DNA of 64,000 bases from positions 65,400,730 through 65,464,729 of the forward strand of contig CM044317.1 of NCBI GenBank assembly GCA_024291935.2. Direction: 5' to 3'. Of this stretch, positions 22,136 to 33,579 are shown in pieces. Source of the stretch: Okapia johnstoni. Lineage: Eukaryota > Chordata > Mammalia > Artiodactyla > Giraffidae. Positions within the stretch are counted from its first letter, which is position 1. Each line of letters starts with the position of its first letter. The notes under the pieces were generated by a model. That model saw only the letters and a program-made list of their open reading frames with translations, had not been told where the DNA came from and did not search any database. The position numbers were made by a program, and so were the translations under genes.

Positions 22136-23224
22136 CTAGTGTCCCCAGATTAATGTCTTTATTGCATGCAACACACATTTATTTTATCCCAACAGCCGCC
22201 AAAGTCTTAACTGATTGCAGCATCAACTCTATAAAGTCTGAAGATTCATCTAAATATCATCTAAATCAGATATGAGTGAGACTAGAGGTATGATTCATCC
22301 TAAGGCAAAATTCCTCTCTAGCTGTGAACTTGTGAAATCAGACAAGCTAGGTGTTTCCAAAATACAGTGATGGTACAGGCATAAGATAGACATTGTTATA
22401 CCAAAAGGGAGAGATGGGAAAGGAAAAAGGGATGATGGATCCCAAGCAAGTTCAAAACCTAACAAGGCAAATATCATTAGAGCTGAAAGCTTGAGAATAA
22501 TCCTCTTTGGTTTGATTCCCTGTCTGCTGGACCTACTAGGGTGGTGGCCCTGTCTAGGTGGCCCTTGGCCAGGGTCACAACCTCATGTTAGGCAGAGGCC
22601 ATCAGGCCTGTTGAAACTGAGTTGGTAGCCCTGATGATCTCTGAATGACCTTTGGGGTCATTCTTTCCTTTTCTTGAAGGTTAAAGCATGTGCACAGCCA
22701 AAAAATTCTATGGTTGCTTCCTGTAGAATCCAAGATGACAGCTTCTTTTATTCTGTTCCACTTTCTCAGCCCCTCTTTTGGTCCAAACTGGTAGTGTCAC
22801 CACTGATAAAATTGCATCTCTATTCCAAGCCTCTGCTGAGATGGTTGATTGCAATCCATGAGTCACATCCTTTACCAGAAATTGTTCAGCCATATCTCTA
22901 GTGTTGTCTTTAGGATAAGCCTCCCCCTTCCTTTTTTTTTTTTTTGGCAGTGTGGTTAGACTTAGCTTGTTCCAAATCTTCAAGTTCCGGTTCCTTTATG
23001 CTTACCAATTGTTTTCTTAATTCAACTTTTTCCTCTCACATTTCACTAAAGCAGTAAGGAGGACCCAAGCTGCACTTTTAGTACTTTGCTTGAAAATCTC
23101 CTCGGCTAAGATCCAAATTCATTGCTTAAAAGTTCTACCTTCCACAAAACACTAGAGCATAATTCAGCAAGTTCTCTGCCACTCTATAAGAAGGACCTTT
23201 CTTTCAGTTTCTAACATCCTCTTC
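22136..23224. other. Unassigned DNA
   Basis: No gene recognised. A T14 run lies at 22932-22945. Confidence 0.35.
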
Positions 23225-23570
23225 CTCATTTTTGTCTGAGACCTCAGCAGTTTGGGTGGAGTAGGGTTTGAGAATTTGCATTTTTACCTTTGACCTTCAT
23301 TTCTATAAGCTAGCAAAGGGCCTCTCAAATTTTAAAATGCATACTAATTCCTGGTTATTTTGTTAAACATGGATTCTGATTCTGTAGGTCTGGGGATTTC
23401 TGCAGTTCTAACAAACTAATAGGTGAGTAGCAAACTGCCTCCAGGTGGGTTGTACTTGTCAGAGATGCAAAATGTCCATATGATCCCCAGATGTCCAAGT
23501 TGGAATCCGCAATTAACAATGCAATTTAACATGATCCATGTCAATCAATATTGGAGAAACACTGTTCTAG
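23225..23570 (+). repeat. MER5A-like hAT element(s), non-autonomous
   Basis: gattctgattctgtaggtct, ggggatttctgcagttctaa and a terminal gagaaacactg match MER5A, an old non-autonomous hAT transposon. A second partial motif (gtttgagaatttgcattttt) at 23268-23287 suggests two overlapping or tandem fragments. Confidence 0.6.
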
Positions 23571-23734
23571 GTACTTTGAATCATCAGAAAATTAGGGAAA
23601 CTTCCATGGAGGCTACAACAGAGTCACAGAAAACTTATGGATAGATGCTTTGTTGATGATTGATGATATTTAGTTAGACAGTCTGCTCACTTTGAATACT
23701 TTTACAGCTTAAAACCACATCAAAAATATATTAC

Positions 23735-23930
23735 TTTATTTATCTTGACAGCAATATTGTTGTATAGGAGGGTAAGTATTTGTAGTTCCATTTTATAGTT
23801 GAAAAACTAAAACTTAATGTAGATAAATCACTTATTAAAGGTCGCACAACTAATGCATGTCAGGTCTTTAGTTTGAATCAAGTACTCTGCCTCAAGTCAA
23901 ATGTTCTTTTTCACTAAATTACACTTCCAG
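23735..23930 (-). repeat. MIR SINE (degenerate)
   Basis: Antisense MIR order: ttgacagcaatattgttgta, ccattttatagttgaaaaac, aaggtcgcacaactaatg. Very old and diverged. Confidence 0.55.
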
Positions 23931-25196
23931 ATCCTTCTATCTATTAAAAAATGACTGGTTTGGAATTTATATTACTTGAGAGGGAACTGGTGTTTCCAAT
24001 CAAATCGCTTTCACACGATGTATTAGCCTGTCCCTTCAAATTCTCCAGACAAAAGGCTTCATCCTGACTGTCATTATCCATACTTTTCTAAGATGTTCTT
24101 TTCTGTATATCTTACTTTTTCAACGTTTGGAACATGCCTGGAACTCAGGAAATAAAGAGAGCTCTGCACAAACAAGGTGGGAACATGAAGATCAAAAGTG
24201 CTAAAGCTTATGTAGTTTGCTCGCAGGTGAACAGTCTCTTTTGTAGAAAAGCTCCCAGAGCCCTCCCCTAGAGCTGGAATACTCTGGTACAGGTCCTAGA
24301 AGTATGGAAATTTCTGTCGTTCCCCCTTCCTGCCTCAACCCAAAGCTAAAGCTTATAACAAGAAGCATTTGGAAGGAGAAGAGTTCCTGTCACAGGCAGA
24401 AACAGTGACAGAGGGGAAAAAATACTGGATATTTTTTTTACAGTAGAAAGCATACAGTTACCATAAAAAATGAAGGAGAAAGAAAAGGAGAATAAGGAGG
24501 AGGAGGGGAAGGAAGATGAAAAGGAAGAAAACCCAGAAAGCTCAGCCTTACATAGTCTTGTGCACCACAGTAGGTCATGCATTCATCACTGCAATACACT
24601 AGAGTGGAATTTTATTTTAAAATAACAGTGATTGTACATCATCCAAGAAAAGGTTAAGTTATATTTAGAGTACCTTTTGAAGAAAGCAGTAAAATATGCA
24701 ATGCAATTCAGAAAGATTTCTATAAAGAGAGTTAAGTGAGCAAATCTCCATCATTTCAGAGTGACACATCCTCTAAGGATTCCTGATAGATGAGATTTTA
24801 ATGTATTTTCTTTCTTTTGTTGCCCTTTCTATTATAGTGTTTTAGAGTATGGAGAAGACATACCACACTTGCATCTCACACCTGACTTTGTATATATATA
24901 TATATCAGAACAAAAAAAAGGAAAAAAGGAAAGAAAAGGAAGAAAAAATCACGGTGGCATTTGCACCAGCCATTCCATCAGTGAGCGCATAGTTTCCAGA
25001 GCTTGGGATTGGAGGACAGGCCTTTGCTCTTATTTCAGTCTTGGTTACTCTTGGGGCTCTCATGATGCCTGCATCTTCCTTGTGATTGTAGTGTTTGAAA
25101 GCATGAATTTTTGGTGCTCTATTACCAAATACATGTTTTATCTGTTGAACAATGGAGAAAAAACATCAAACTCTTCAAATGCTGGTAAAACATGAT
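23931..25196. other. Single-copy DNA with purine-rich tract
   Basis: No gene recognised. An almost pure purine tract lies at 24471-24545 (AAGGAGG-type). (TA)n lies at 24890-24904, followed by A/G-rich DNA to about 24950. Such tracts can form triplex DNA. Confidence 0.45.
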
Positions 25197-25315
25197 TTGT
25201 TGTTGTTCAGTTGCTCAGTCGTGTCCAACTCTTTGTGCTCCCGTGGACTGCAGCATGTCAGGCTTCCCTGTCCTTCACTATCTCCTGGAGTTTGCTCAAA
25301 CTCGAGTCCATTGCA
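25197..25315 (-). repeat. BovB 3'-end fragment
   Basis: Antisense tail: tgttgttgttcagttgctca to ctcaaactcgagtccattg. About 119 bp, severely 5'-truncated. Confidence 0.88.
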
Positions 25316-25730
25316 TTGTTCTTATTGAGAGATACTGAGTTGGTTTCCAGTGTTCAGTGTCAAATAAAAAACAAATCCAGACTTAGTAAGGAGAGACTTT
25401 ATTCGAAAGGTTTAAGATGAGGGAAGGGCAAGCACCTCAAGAGTGAAGGAAAAGGAATTGGTTTTATTTTATGGAGAGGAGTAAACAAGGCTAGAAGGAA
25501 CCAGGTGGTGAGAAGTGAAACGAGATAACAGTGTGATCGGATAGAAGTTCAGAGGATGCTTTATTCTGAGACCTATCTGTTTAGGTGGGTTGTGTGTTGG
25601 CTCTGGCTGAGGGTGAGCCAAAGTTCAGGAACCTTGGGGGAAAGAGAAAAGTTACTAAAGTTTGGTTAAGAAGCGTTTTGTTCACATTGATCAGTGGGGA
25701 TGAGCCTTTTGTCTCATCATTTATGAAAGC

Positions 25731-25797
25731 TGATTAACTTTGCTGTGCAGTAGAAACTAACACAACATTGTAAAGCAACTAAACTCCAATAAAAAAA
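25731..25797 (+). repeat. Very short L1 3'-end insertion
   Basis: Only about 67 bp: tgattaactttgctgtgcag through acacaacattgtaaagcaac to aataaaaaaaa. Flanked by atcatttatgaa at 25716-25727 and 25798-25809, so this is a genuine, extremely 5'-truncated insertion into the LTR. Confidence 0.85.
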
Positions 25798-25900
25798 ATC
25801 ATTTATGAAGCAAAGAATGGGAATTTGGAGGGTGTATGTTTGGTCTCATCATAGGTAACTAGGGAGTGTGAAAGGATTTCAATCTAAAATGAAACTGGAG

Positions 25901-26079
25901 AGGGAATTTCCTGGCGATCCAGGGGTTAGGACTCAGTGCTTTTACTGTCATTCTGGGTTCAATGCTTTTACATTCTACTGATTTTACTGGATTCAATCCC
26001 TGGGGGGAACTAAGATCTTGCAAGCTGAATGCACAGCCAAAAAAACAAAAACAAAAACATTAAAAAGAAAAATAAATAA
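25901..26079 (+). repeat. CHR-type SINE
   Basis: Head agggaatttcctggcgatcc, then gattcaatccctggggggaa and atgcacagccaaaaaaac with an A-rich tail. An internal repeat of the cttttac/attc region lengthens it. Flanks (aatgaaactggag and aatgaattggag) resemble a duplication. Confidence 0.8.
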
Positions 26080-26430
26080 AGTGAAATGAATTGGAGACTA
26101 TGAAATGCAGAATCTCACACGTGTCCTTACGAGAATGGAACTTAAGAACTGAGAGGCCGATTTTCCCCAAAGGCCTGATTTACAGAAGAAGGAGACCTAT
26201 CTCCTGACAGATGACTATTTGCATAGAATCTTGCCCCATCGGCAAGCCAAAGAACTTACTGCTGGGACCCTGGCTGGACTTCCCCCTCATTGTACTCCTT
26301 GCCTCCAAGCCCTCAACAGACTGGCCTATAACTTTGCTACAGTATGTGTTTCCCTAGTTGCTATTCCTGAACAAGCTCAATTTCTGGTAATTTGAGCTTG
26401 TCTCAGTTTACTTCTTTATTTAGGCTGACA

Positions 26431-26799
26431 GAGGGTATCATTCTTATCTAAAGGTCATTTTTTATAATGATTTACAAAAGGGTGTGTGTGTGTGGGAATT
26501 TCTTAACCTTTACTATTTTCCAATAGCACAGGGTACAGTTAAAATTCAACGTTGACAATAGTATATAAATATTAGCACATATACTGAATTTGGGGGATAG
26601 TGTAATGAATTTCCAAAAGTAATTTTAACTACATACAATAATCAGGTGGTAACTGCAGAATCTAACTCCGGCTTAAAATGACTTTACTACAGTTATCATA
26701 ACCACATATGAAAGTTTGAAATTTCATTTCCCAGGATTTCGAAATCTCTAAAGAATGAGATTGTTTATGTATATATCAATAAAACGAAAAGTCATCTCA
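26431..26799. other. Single-copy DNA with short (TG)n
   Basis: A (TG)n tract of about 14 bp near 26482-26495. Nothing else recognised. Confidence 0.4.
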
Positions 26800-27015
26800 C
26801 TTCCTCAAAAAAGTCTTTCCTGACTAAAATCACCTTTAGTTTAGGGGTTTGTTATTTGCTTGCATTTTTAACAGTCTTCATCTTTGTAAGTCATGTACTT
26901 AATATTTCTCTTTCATGACAGTTTGCAAGCTCAATGGGAGCAGGGAGCCTACTGTGTTTTTGCTGCTATCTTCCAGCACCTGACTCAAAATGGAGGCTCA
27001 AATCACATTTGCTGG
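26800..27015 (+). repeat. L2 LINE 3' end
   Basis: Order gtctttcctgactaaaatca, tgggagcagggagcctactg, ttccagcacctgactcaaaa matches the L2 3' end (exchange of 'gggcagggactgtg' and 'cagcacctagcac' motifs). Confidence 0.5.
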
Positions 27016-27807
27016 TTGAAAAAGCTGCTTCTATCATTCTCTCATTATAAAAGAGGTTGAGAACATCATCAAATTATTGTTGTTTCTAAAAAAATAGGAA
27101 CAACACCCTATGTCCTCCAGCGTATGTAGTTTTGGCTAGAGATTTCCTGTAATTCAGATTTGTGAAAATCAGAAGGAGTGTCTTGAGAATCATTTTACAG
27201 TTTTTGGATAAGTCTATGTAAATGTAATACCATCACTTATTAATCAATACAAACTAATATTTATTAACGTTGATTATATGTCAAATGCTTCATATAAATT
27301 ATTTTTTAATCTTTGAAATAATCATATGAGAAAATGTGGACTGTGGATTATATAGAAATGGTTTTAGACAATTTATATATAAGTAAGAGACCAGGATAGT
27401 CAAAATATCTAACTCTTATTGTAGTGGTGGATTACTGGGGCATAGAAAAGAATGGATCACAGGTGAAGTGGTATTTTTATTTCCTGCATTTATTTTGCAT
27501 AATACTTCTAAAACATATAAATTATGATAACATGGTGTAATAAAAGGAGTTTGGAAGATAATTCTTACTTATGGAACCCCATCCAAAATTTACTACCATA
27601 ACAGTTTATAATTGTTTCTTCTCAGATTATAAGTATGGATATTTTTTGTGGATGAAAAACATAAAATATGCAGTTATTTGCATTCAACAGAATTTACGTA
27701 GCATAAATTCACCTCCATAAGTCACAGGAAATGATGACTAAGTATGGTGTAAACCAAAATTAATTAGGGTATAAATTAGGGACTAATATTAGTAATATAA
27801 TTCCAAG
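27016..27807. other. Unassigned DNA, possible old MIR at 27240-27330
   Basis: atatttattaacgttgatta and tatgtcaaatgcttcatata recall an antisense MIR, very diverged. No gene recognised. Confidence 0.3.
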
Positions 27808-28022
27808 AGGTTCCTAGATGTCTCCATGGATAAAGAATTCACCTGAAATGCAAGAGACACAGAAGATGCAGGTTCAATCCCTGGGTCAGGAAGATCCCCT
27901 GGAGCAAGAAATGGCAACCCACTCCAGTATTCTTGCCTTAAAAGTCCCATGGACAAAGGAGTCTGGTGGGCTACAGTCCACAGGGTCGCAAAGAGTCGGA
28001 CACCACTGAGCAACTAAGCACG
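27808..28022 (+). repeat. SINE Bov-tA
   Basis: Sense element from aggttcctagatgtctccat, with ggttcaatccctgggtcagg, to ggacaccactgagcaactaa. Confidence 0.9.
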
Positions 28023-28606
28023 CATTCAATGTAATTGCAAGTGAGATCCTTTAGTCCTAGCAAGATGCAGAAAGGATGTGAGGAGAGGCCATGGACAGAG
28101 GACCTTGATGCTGGGTCCCTTGGCTGCGTCCAACAGTACAGGTTTCTGACCATCACTCAGTATCTAGTCAATTGAATGGATAAAATAATTGAACAAGCAA
28201 CTCAAAGGTGGAACAGCTTCACAGATTTATCCACTTCCAAAGTCTTGGACTCTAAAACCTGTTTGAACCTGTTGGGTTATGATGGTGGGAGGAGAGGTGG
28301 GCAGCTCCTTCCATCTCCCGAGGAAGTTTAGCACTTTATCCTCCTCTCCCTTTCCTCCTTCCTCATGCCTCTGTGTACTCAGTAAGCTGGGGGTTTGGGG
28401 AGGATGGAGGATAATTAAGAAGAAAAAAAGCTTCTCTTGTCCTTTGTTCTTTACCCTGAGGCAAAACCCTAATTATAGCTTTGCAATTAAAAGCTAGCTA
28501 ATTTAGATTAATAGAAAAGAAACTCCAAATTCAAGATTGCCAAACTTGTGGATTATTTTTGAATTCTTTCCAGAATCCAGCCTTCCTGCTTTTCAGAATT
28601 TGTTTC
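28023..28606. other. Single-copy DNA, nothing recognised
   Basis: No gene or repeat recognised. Confidence 0.4.
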
Positions 28607-28618
28607 ATACAGAACAAT

Positions 28619-29151
28619 CAGTTCAGTCAGTTCAGTCGCTCAGTCGTGTCTGACTCTTTGCAACCCCATGAATTGCAGCATGCCAGGCCTCCCTGTCCAT
28701 CACCAACTCCCAGAGTTTACCCAAACTCATGTCCATCAAGTTGGTGATGCCATCCAGCCATCTCATCCTCTGTCGTCCCCTTCTCTTCCTGCCCCCAGTC
28801 CTTCCCAGCATCAGGGTCTTTTCCAATGAGTCAACTCTTTGCATGAGGTGGCCAAAGTATTGGAGCTTCAGCTTCAACATCAGTCCTTCCAATGAACACC
28901 CAGGACTGATCTGCTTTAGGATGGACTGGTTGGATCTCCTTGCAGTCCAAGGGACTCTCAAGAGTCTCCTCCAACACCACAGTTCAAAAGCATCAGTTCT
29001 TCGGTGCTCAGCTTTCTTCACTGTCCAACTCTCACATCCATACATGACTACTGGAAAAACCACAGCCTTGACTAGACGGACCTTTGTTTGCGGAGTAATG
29101 TCTCTGCTTTTCAATCGCTTCTGTGCAGTCTGTCGCAGCCGCCGCGCTTCT
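28619..29151 (-). mobile_element. Young BovB with chimeric GC-rich 5' end
   Basis: Antisense BovB of about 497 bp (28619-29115) with the ORF2 end in frame ([19 protein letters not shown]). Beyond it, before the duplication, are 36 bp of non-BovB sequence (29116-29151) rich in G+C and CpG. The whole is bracketed by a perfect 12-bp duplication, atacagaacaat, at 28607-28618 and 29152-29163. The intact duplication, long open frame and undecayed CpGs point to a recent insertion. Confidence 0.92.
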
Positions 29152-29204
29152 ATACAGAACAATAGTTGTTATCAAAATTAACTCAGGTAGTTATTGGAAA
29201 GCAA

Positions 29205-29760
29205 TTGTCTTTCTAGGCCAGTTCTATATGCCCGATGCCACTGTCAAGGTGCTGGAGATACATGGGTGAATAAAACAAAGTTCTTGCCTTCATAAAGCTT
29301 CATTCTAATGATGGAGACAAGTGATAATCAACAAAAACAATATGATTTCAAGTAACATTAAGAACTCTGAAAAGAAAGTAAGATAAAGCCTATGAAATGA
29401 AGTGTATGTGTGTCCTTTCTGATGAGGTGATGTTGGAAGAAAGATTTTCATAAAACGAGGGGGACAAGTGATAAGTTGGGCAAAGAGCTGTGTGAGTAAA
29501 GGGTAGAGCAAGTAAAAGAACTTTAAGGAGAGCATGTGTTTGGTCGGAGGCCAGTGTGGCTGGGGGAGAATTAAGATAGGAGTGGGAGGAGACATTAAAT
29601 CAGAAAGGTAGCTTAGGACAGATCATATAGAATGGAACAGATCATGGGTTAGGATTTTGGATTTTATATTAAGTGTGATTGGAATTCACTAGAGAGTTTT
29701 TGTGGAGGAGTGACATTATCAGATTTACATTTGTAAAAGAAGATCTTCTGGCAAAAGAAA
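29205..29760. repeat. Old mammalian repeat, unassigned
   Basis: Contains ggagatacatgggtgaataa, cataaagcttcattctaatg, ggaggccagtgtggctgggg and gattttggattttatattaa. These motifs recur across mammalian genomes in an old interspersed repeat that I cannot name with confidence. Confidence 0.4.
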
Positions 29761-30328
29761 AATTACAGCAGATGGAAATTTGAATCTATACAGAAAAATA
29801 CAGAGCACTGGAAATGGTAACTATGTGCTACATATAAAATACTTTATTTTCCTTGCATTTAAATGTCTCAAAAAGACAATTGACTCTTTAAAAAAAAATA
29901 GAGAGTTTATAACACATAGAGGCAAATTGTATGTCAACAATGGCACAAATATAGGGAGAAGAAAAACAAAAGTATACTGTTATAAAATTATTATATTACA
30001 TGTGAAATGCTAAAATATTAGTTGAAGGTAAAATGATAATTAAAGATGTATAATATAAACTATAAAAATTACTAAAAAAAAAAAAAGTATAGCTAATAAC
30101 CCAGTAAAGGAGAAACAATGGAACCATAACACAATTAATTCAAAAAAGACAGAGAGAAGAGAACAAACAACAGATGTGAAAAATAGAAAACAAATAGCAA
30201 TATGGTAGATTTAAACCCACCCACATCCATAATCATTAAATGTAAATGATCTAAATATCCAATTAAAGGCAGATGATCAGATAAAAAAGACCAAATTATA
30301 TGTGGCTTACAAAAACACATTTTGCTTT

Positions 30329-30444
30329 ACTTTTATTTATTTGGCCATGCTGCATGGGTTTCAGGATCCCCAACCAGGGATTGAACCCTGGCCCCTGACA
30401 GTGAAAACATTGAGCCCTAATCAATGGACCACCAGGGAATTCCC
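30329..30444 (-). repeat. CHR-type SINE
   Basis: Antisense element: ttatttggccatgctgcatg, ccaaccagggattgaaccct, ending ccaccagggaattccc. Flanks acaaaaacacatttt and acaaaacccatttt resemble a duplication. Confidence 0.85.
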
Positions 30445-30826
30445 ACAAAACCCATTTTAAACATAAAGACAGAAATGGGTAGAATGGAGAAGGATGGAAA
30501 GATAAAACATGAAAATTACTAATCAAAAGAAATCTGAACTAGTTATATTATTTCAGATAAAGTAGATTCAGAGCAAGAAATATTACGAAGGATAAAGAAG
30601 ATCATTTCACAAAGATAAAGTGTCAATTTACCAAGAGGATACAAGAAACTCAAATGCTTGTGTATATGATTACAAAGCCTCAAGATACATTAAAAAGAAA
30701 AACACTGATAGTACTACAAAAAATAGACAAATCTACAATTATAGACAGATATCTTAACTCCTCTTTCAATAATTGATAGAACAAAATAGAGAATTAGAAA
30801 ATATATAGAAGTCTAGAGCAACGCTG

Positions 30827-31103
30827 GAGAAGGCAATGGCACCCCACTCCAGTATTCTTGCCTGGGAAACCCCATAGAGGGAGGAGCCTGGTAGGCTGCA
30901 GCCCTTGGGGTTGTGAAGAGTTGGACACGACTGAGCAACTTCACTTTCACTTTTCACTTTCATGCACTGGAGGAGGAAATGGCAACCCACTCCAGTATTC
31001 TTGCCTGGAGAATCCCAGGGACGGAGGAGCCTGGTGGGCTGCCATCTATGGGGTCGCACAGAGTCGGACACGACTGACGCGACTTAGCAGCAGCAGCAGC
31101 AGC
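30827..31103 (+). repeat. SINE BOV-A2 (dimer) with (AGC)n tail
   Basis: Two BovA units in tandem (gagaaggcaatggcacccca and ggaggaggaaatggcaaccc) joined by a ctttcacttttcactttc linker, ending in (CAG)n at 31088-31103. Duplication agagcaacgctg (30815-30826) and agagcaacactg (31104-31115). Confidence 0.94.
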
Positions 31104-32234
31104 AGAGCAACACTGTTAATCAGTTTGATCTACTTACTTACATAACACTTCAGTCCACAACAGAACACACATTCTTTTCAAGTGCATATAGAATACTTAC
31201 CAAGATTGACTGTGTTCTGAGCCATAAAACAACTCTCCATAAATTTAAAAGCATTAGAGTCATACAAAGCTTGTTTTACGGCCACAATAGAGTTAAATTA
31301 GAAATAGAAGCAGAAAGATACTCATGGAAATCTCTAAATATTTGGAAAGTAAATAACACCCTTCTATATCACCTTGGACCAAAGGAGAAATCAAAAAAGG
31401 AAACAGAAAGTATCTTGAACTGAATAAAATAAAAATATCAAATAAAAAGTTGTGGGATACAGCTAATATATATGGAGGGAAATTTCTAGCACAAAATATT
31501 TATACTAGATAAAAAATAAGGTCTCAAATCAGTGACCTCAGCTAAGAGTAAATGAAACGCATATATAATGGCAGAAAGAAAATAAAAAGATTAGAGATTA
31601 GAAAGATTAGAAATCAATGAATTAGAAAATAGATAAAAGAGAGAAAATCAAAGGTATCGTAAGTTAGACTGATCAAAATTATTAAGAGAAGATATAAAGT
31701 CTAGGAGAGTAAGAATTAATATCAGTATAGATTCCACATGTAGAAGTTTGCGGCAATAGAGTTGACCATCTAGATGAACTGTTCAAATCCCTTGGAAGAC
31801 ACAACTACCAAAATTCACTCAAGAAGAATAGAAAACCTGAAAAACTCCTAAATCCATTTTTTAAATGAATTTGTAGTTTAAAACTTTCCAAAAGGAAAAT
31901 TCTTGCCTGGCCCAGACATCTTCACAGATGCATTCCATCATACATTTAGAGAAGGAATACTACAAACTCCATTACAAATTCTTGCAGAAAATTGGAGGGG
32001 AATTCCCAATTCATCCTGAGGATAATACTATTCTGAAACCCAAAGCAGGCAAAGCTATAACAAAAGAAGAAAACCGTAATATTCATCATGAACACAGATG
32101 AAAATATTCTTAGCAAAATTTCAGCCAATTGAATCAAACAATACATAAAAATGATAATACATCATGCCCAATTGGTATTTATCCCGGGAGTACAAGAGTT
32201 AAACCAACCTTAATTTTAAAAAAATTAATGAACT

Positions 32235-32370
32235 TGTGACTTTCCTGGTGGTCCAGTGGTTAAGGGCTCCACACTTCCAGTGCAGGGAGTGTGGGTTTGA
32301 TCCCTGGTTGGGGAACTCTAATATCCCACATATTGAATGGCGTGACCAACAAAAACAAACTGCTTTTTAA
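32235..32370 (+). repeat. CHR-type SINE
   Basis: tgtgactttcctggtggtcc head, gggtttgatccctggttggg, then an A-rich tail. Confidence 0.8.
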
Positions 32371-32446
32371 AAAATCCAATTAAAAACATTTTTTAAAAAT
32401 CAATGAAGTCAATTCAGCATGTTAATAGACTGCTATTAGTTAGCTT

Positions 32447-32812
32447 GTGTCACACTAACAGAGTATATTAGACTGGGTGGCTTAAATAACAGAATTATAT
32501 TTCTCACAGTTCTGGAGTCTGGGAATACAAGATCGAGGTGCCAACTCATTAGGTTTCTGATGAGGACCTTTTTCCTGGCTTGCAGATGATTTCCATTTCT
32601 ATGTGTTCTCAGGTGGCAGAGACAGGTCTGGGTCCCTTTCTCTTCTTATAAAGGCACTAACCCCATCAGATTAGGGCCTTATCCTTGTGATCTCATTTTA
32701 AGCTTTCTCACCTCCTTAGACACTCTGTCTCCAAATACAGTCACATGGGGGTTTAGGGCTTCAAGATATAAACTTTGGGGACATGTTCAGTCCATAATAC
32801 AGGCTAAAAAGA
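32447..32812 (+). repeat. Old mammalian repeat, second copy of the 21870 family
   Basis: Has gactgggtggcttaaataac, ctcacagttctggagtctgg, cttataaaggcactaacccc, gattagggccttatcc and ggacatgttcagtccataat. It is more complete than the copy at 21870. Confidence 0.55.
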
Positions 32813-32903
32813 AAGAAACCCACCTGAATAGCCGATACAGGATATTTTCATGTATGTACACAAAGAGAAAAATCTTAAAAACAATATTAGCAAATAAAAT
32901 CAG

Positions 32904-32970
32904 CTATATATATATATGGCTAAACATTATATATATCTATATATAAAAAATATGTGTGTGTGCGTGTGTG
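32904..32970. repeat. Compound (TA)n/(TG)n microsatellite
   Basis: (TA)n, a short AT-rich interruption, then TATA again and (TG)n with one C interruption. It directly precedes a SINE. Confidence 0.85.
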
Positions 32971-32972
32971 GC

Positions 32973-33165
32973 AGGCTTCCCAGATGGTACTAGTGATAGG
33001 TTAGACCTAAGAGACACAGATTCGATCCCTGGGTTGGGAAGATCCCTTGGAGGAGGGCATGGCAACCCACTCCAGTATTCTTGCCTGAAGAATACGGACA
33101 GAGGAACCTGGTAGGCTGCAGTCCATAGGGTTGCACAGTCAGACACGACTGAAATGACTTAGCAC
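32973..33165 (+). repeat. SINE Bov-tA
   Basis: Sense element from aggcttcccagatggtacta to gacacgactgaaatgactta. Its tail served as target for the BOV-A2 at 33166. Confidence 0.93.
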
Positions 33166-33440
33166 TACTGCTGCTGCTAAGTAGTTTCAGTCGTGTCCGA
33201 CTCTGTGCGACCCCATAGACGGCAGCCCACCAGGCTCCGCCATCCCTGGGATTCTCCAGGCAAGAATACTGGAGTGGGTTGCCATTTCCTTCTCCAGTGC
33301 ACAAAAGGGAAAAGTGAAAAAGAAGTTGCTCAGTCATGTCCGACTGTTAGCGACCCCATGGACTGCAGCCCACCAGGCTCCTCCATCCATGGGATTTTCC
33401 AGGCAAGAGTACTGGAGTGAGGTGCCATTGCCTTCTCCAG
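33166..33440 (-). repeat. SINE BOV-A2 (dimer), inserted in a SINE tail
   Basis: Antisense dimer starting with the (GCT)n tail (tactgctgctgctaagtag) and ending attgccttctccag. Perfect 11-bp duplication tgacttagcac at 33155-33165 and 33441-33451. It lies opposite to the preceding Bov-tA, so the pair forms an inverted repeat. Confidence 0.95.
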
Positions 33441-33579
33441 TGACTTAGCACATACACATATAAATATGCATAAAAGAGAGAGTATGCTTTGACCCCTTTC
33501 CATTGGCTAGGTCAGGAGAGAGCTTCCCCTGCATTGGAATAAGCCTGCAGTTCTCCAGTCTCTAAGGTTTTCATAAACA

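Larger units (their letters stand above)
25358..26430 (-). repeat. Retroviral LTR (solo), with two nested insertions
   Basis: Read on the minus strand it starts TGTCAGCC (26430) and ends TTTGACA (25358), so the ends are TGTCA/TGACA inverted. Near its 3' end is a poly-A signal (AATAAA, antisense at 25398-25403) followed by GTCTCTCCTTACTAAGTC, typical of an R/U5 region of class I ERVs, with a TATA-like region (antisense of 25462-25474) upstream. It is split by a tiny L1 (25731-25797) and a CHR SINE (25901-26079), leaving about 0.8 kb of LTR. No clear flanking duplication was found. Confidence 0.65.
29761..32445 (+). repeat. Degenerate L1M, ORF2 region (copy A)
   Basis: Stop-ridden but recognisable L1 ORF2 order: aatgtaaatgatctaaatat and aagaccaaattatatgtggc near 30238-30305, cttttcaagtgcatatagaa near 31172, ccaaaggagaaatcaaaaaa near 31379, ttcacagatgcattccatca near 31921, and ggtatttatcccgggagtac near 32174. 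It is interrupted by SINEs at 30329, 30827 and 32235. The 5' boundary is uncertain. It stops near 32445. Confidence 0.6.

Noticed and set aside
15950..26430. One provirus made of the gag remnant and the LTR at 25.4-26.4 kb
   Set aside because: Both are on the minus strand, but 7 kb of unrelated DNA lies between and no proviral sequence joins them.
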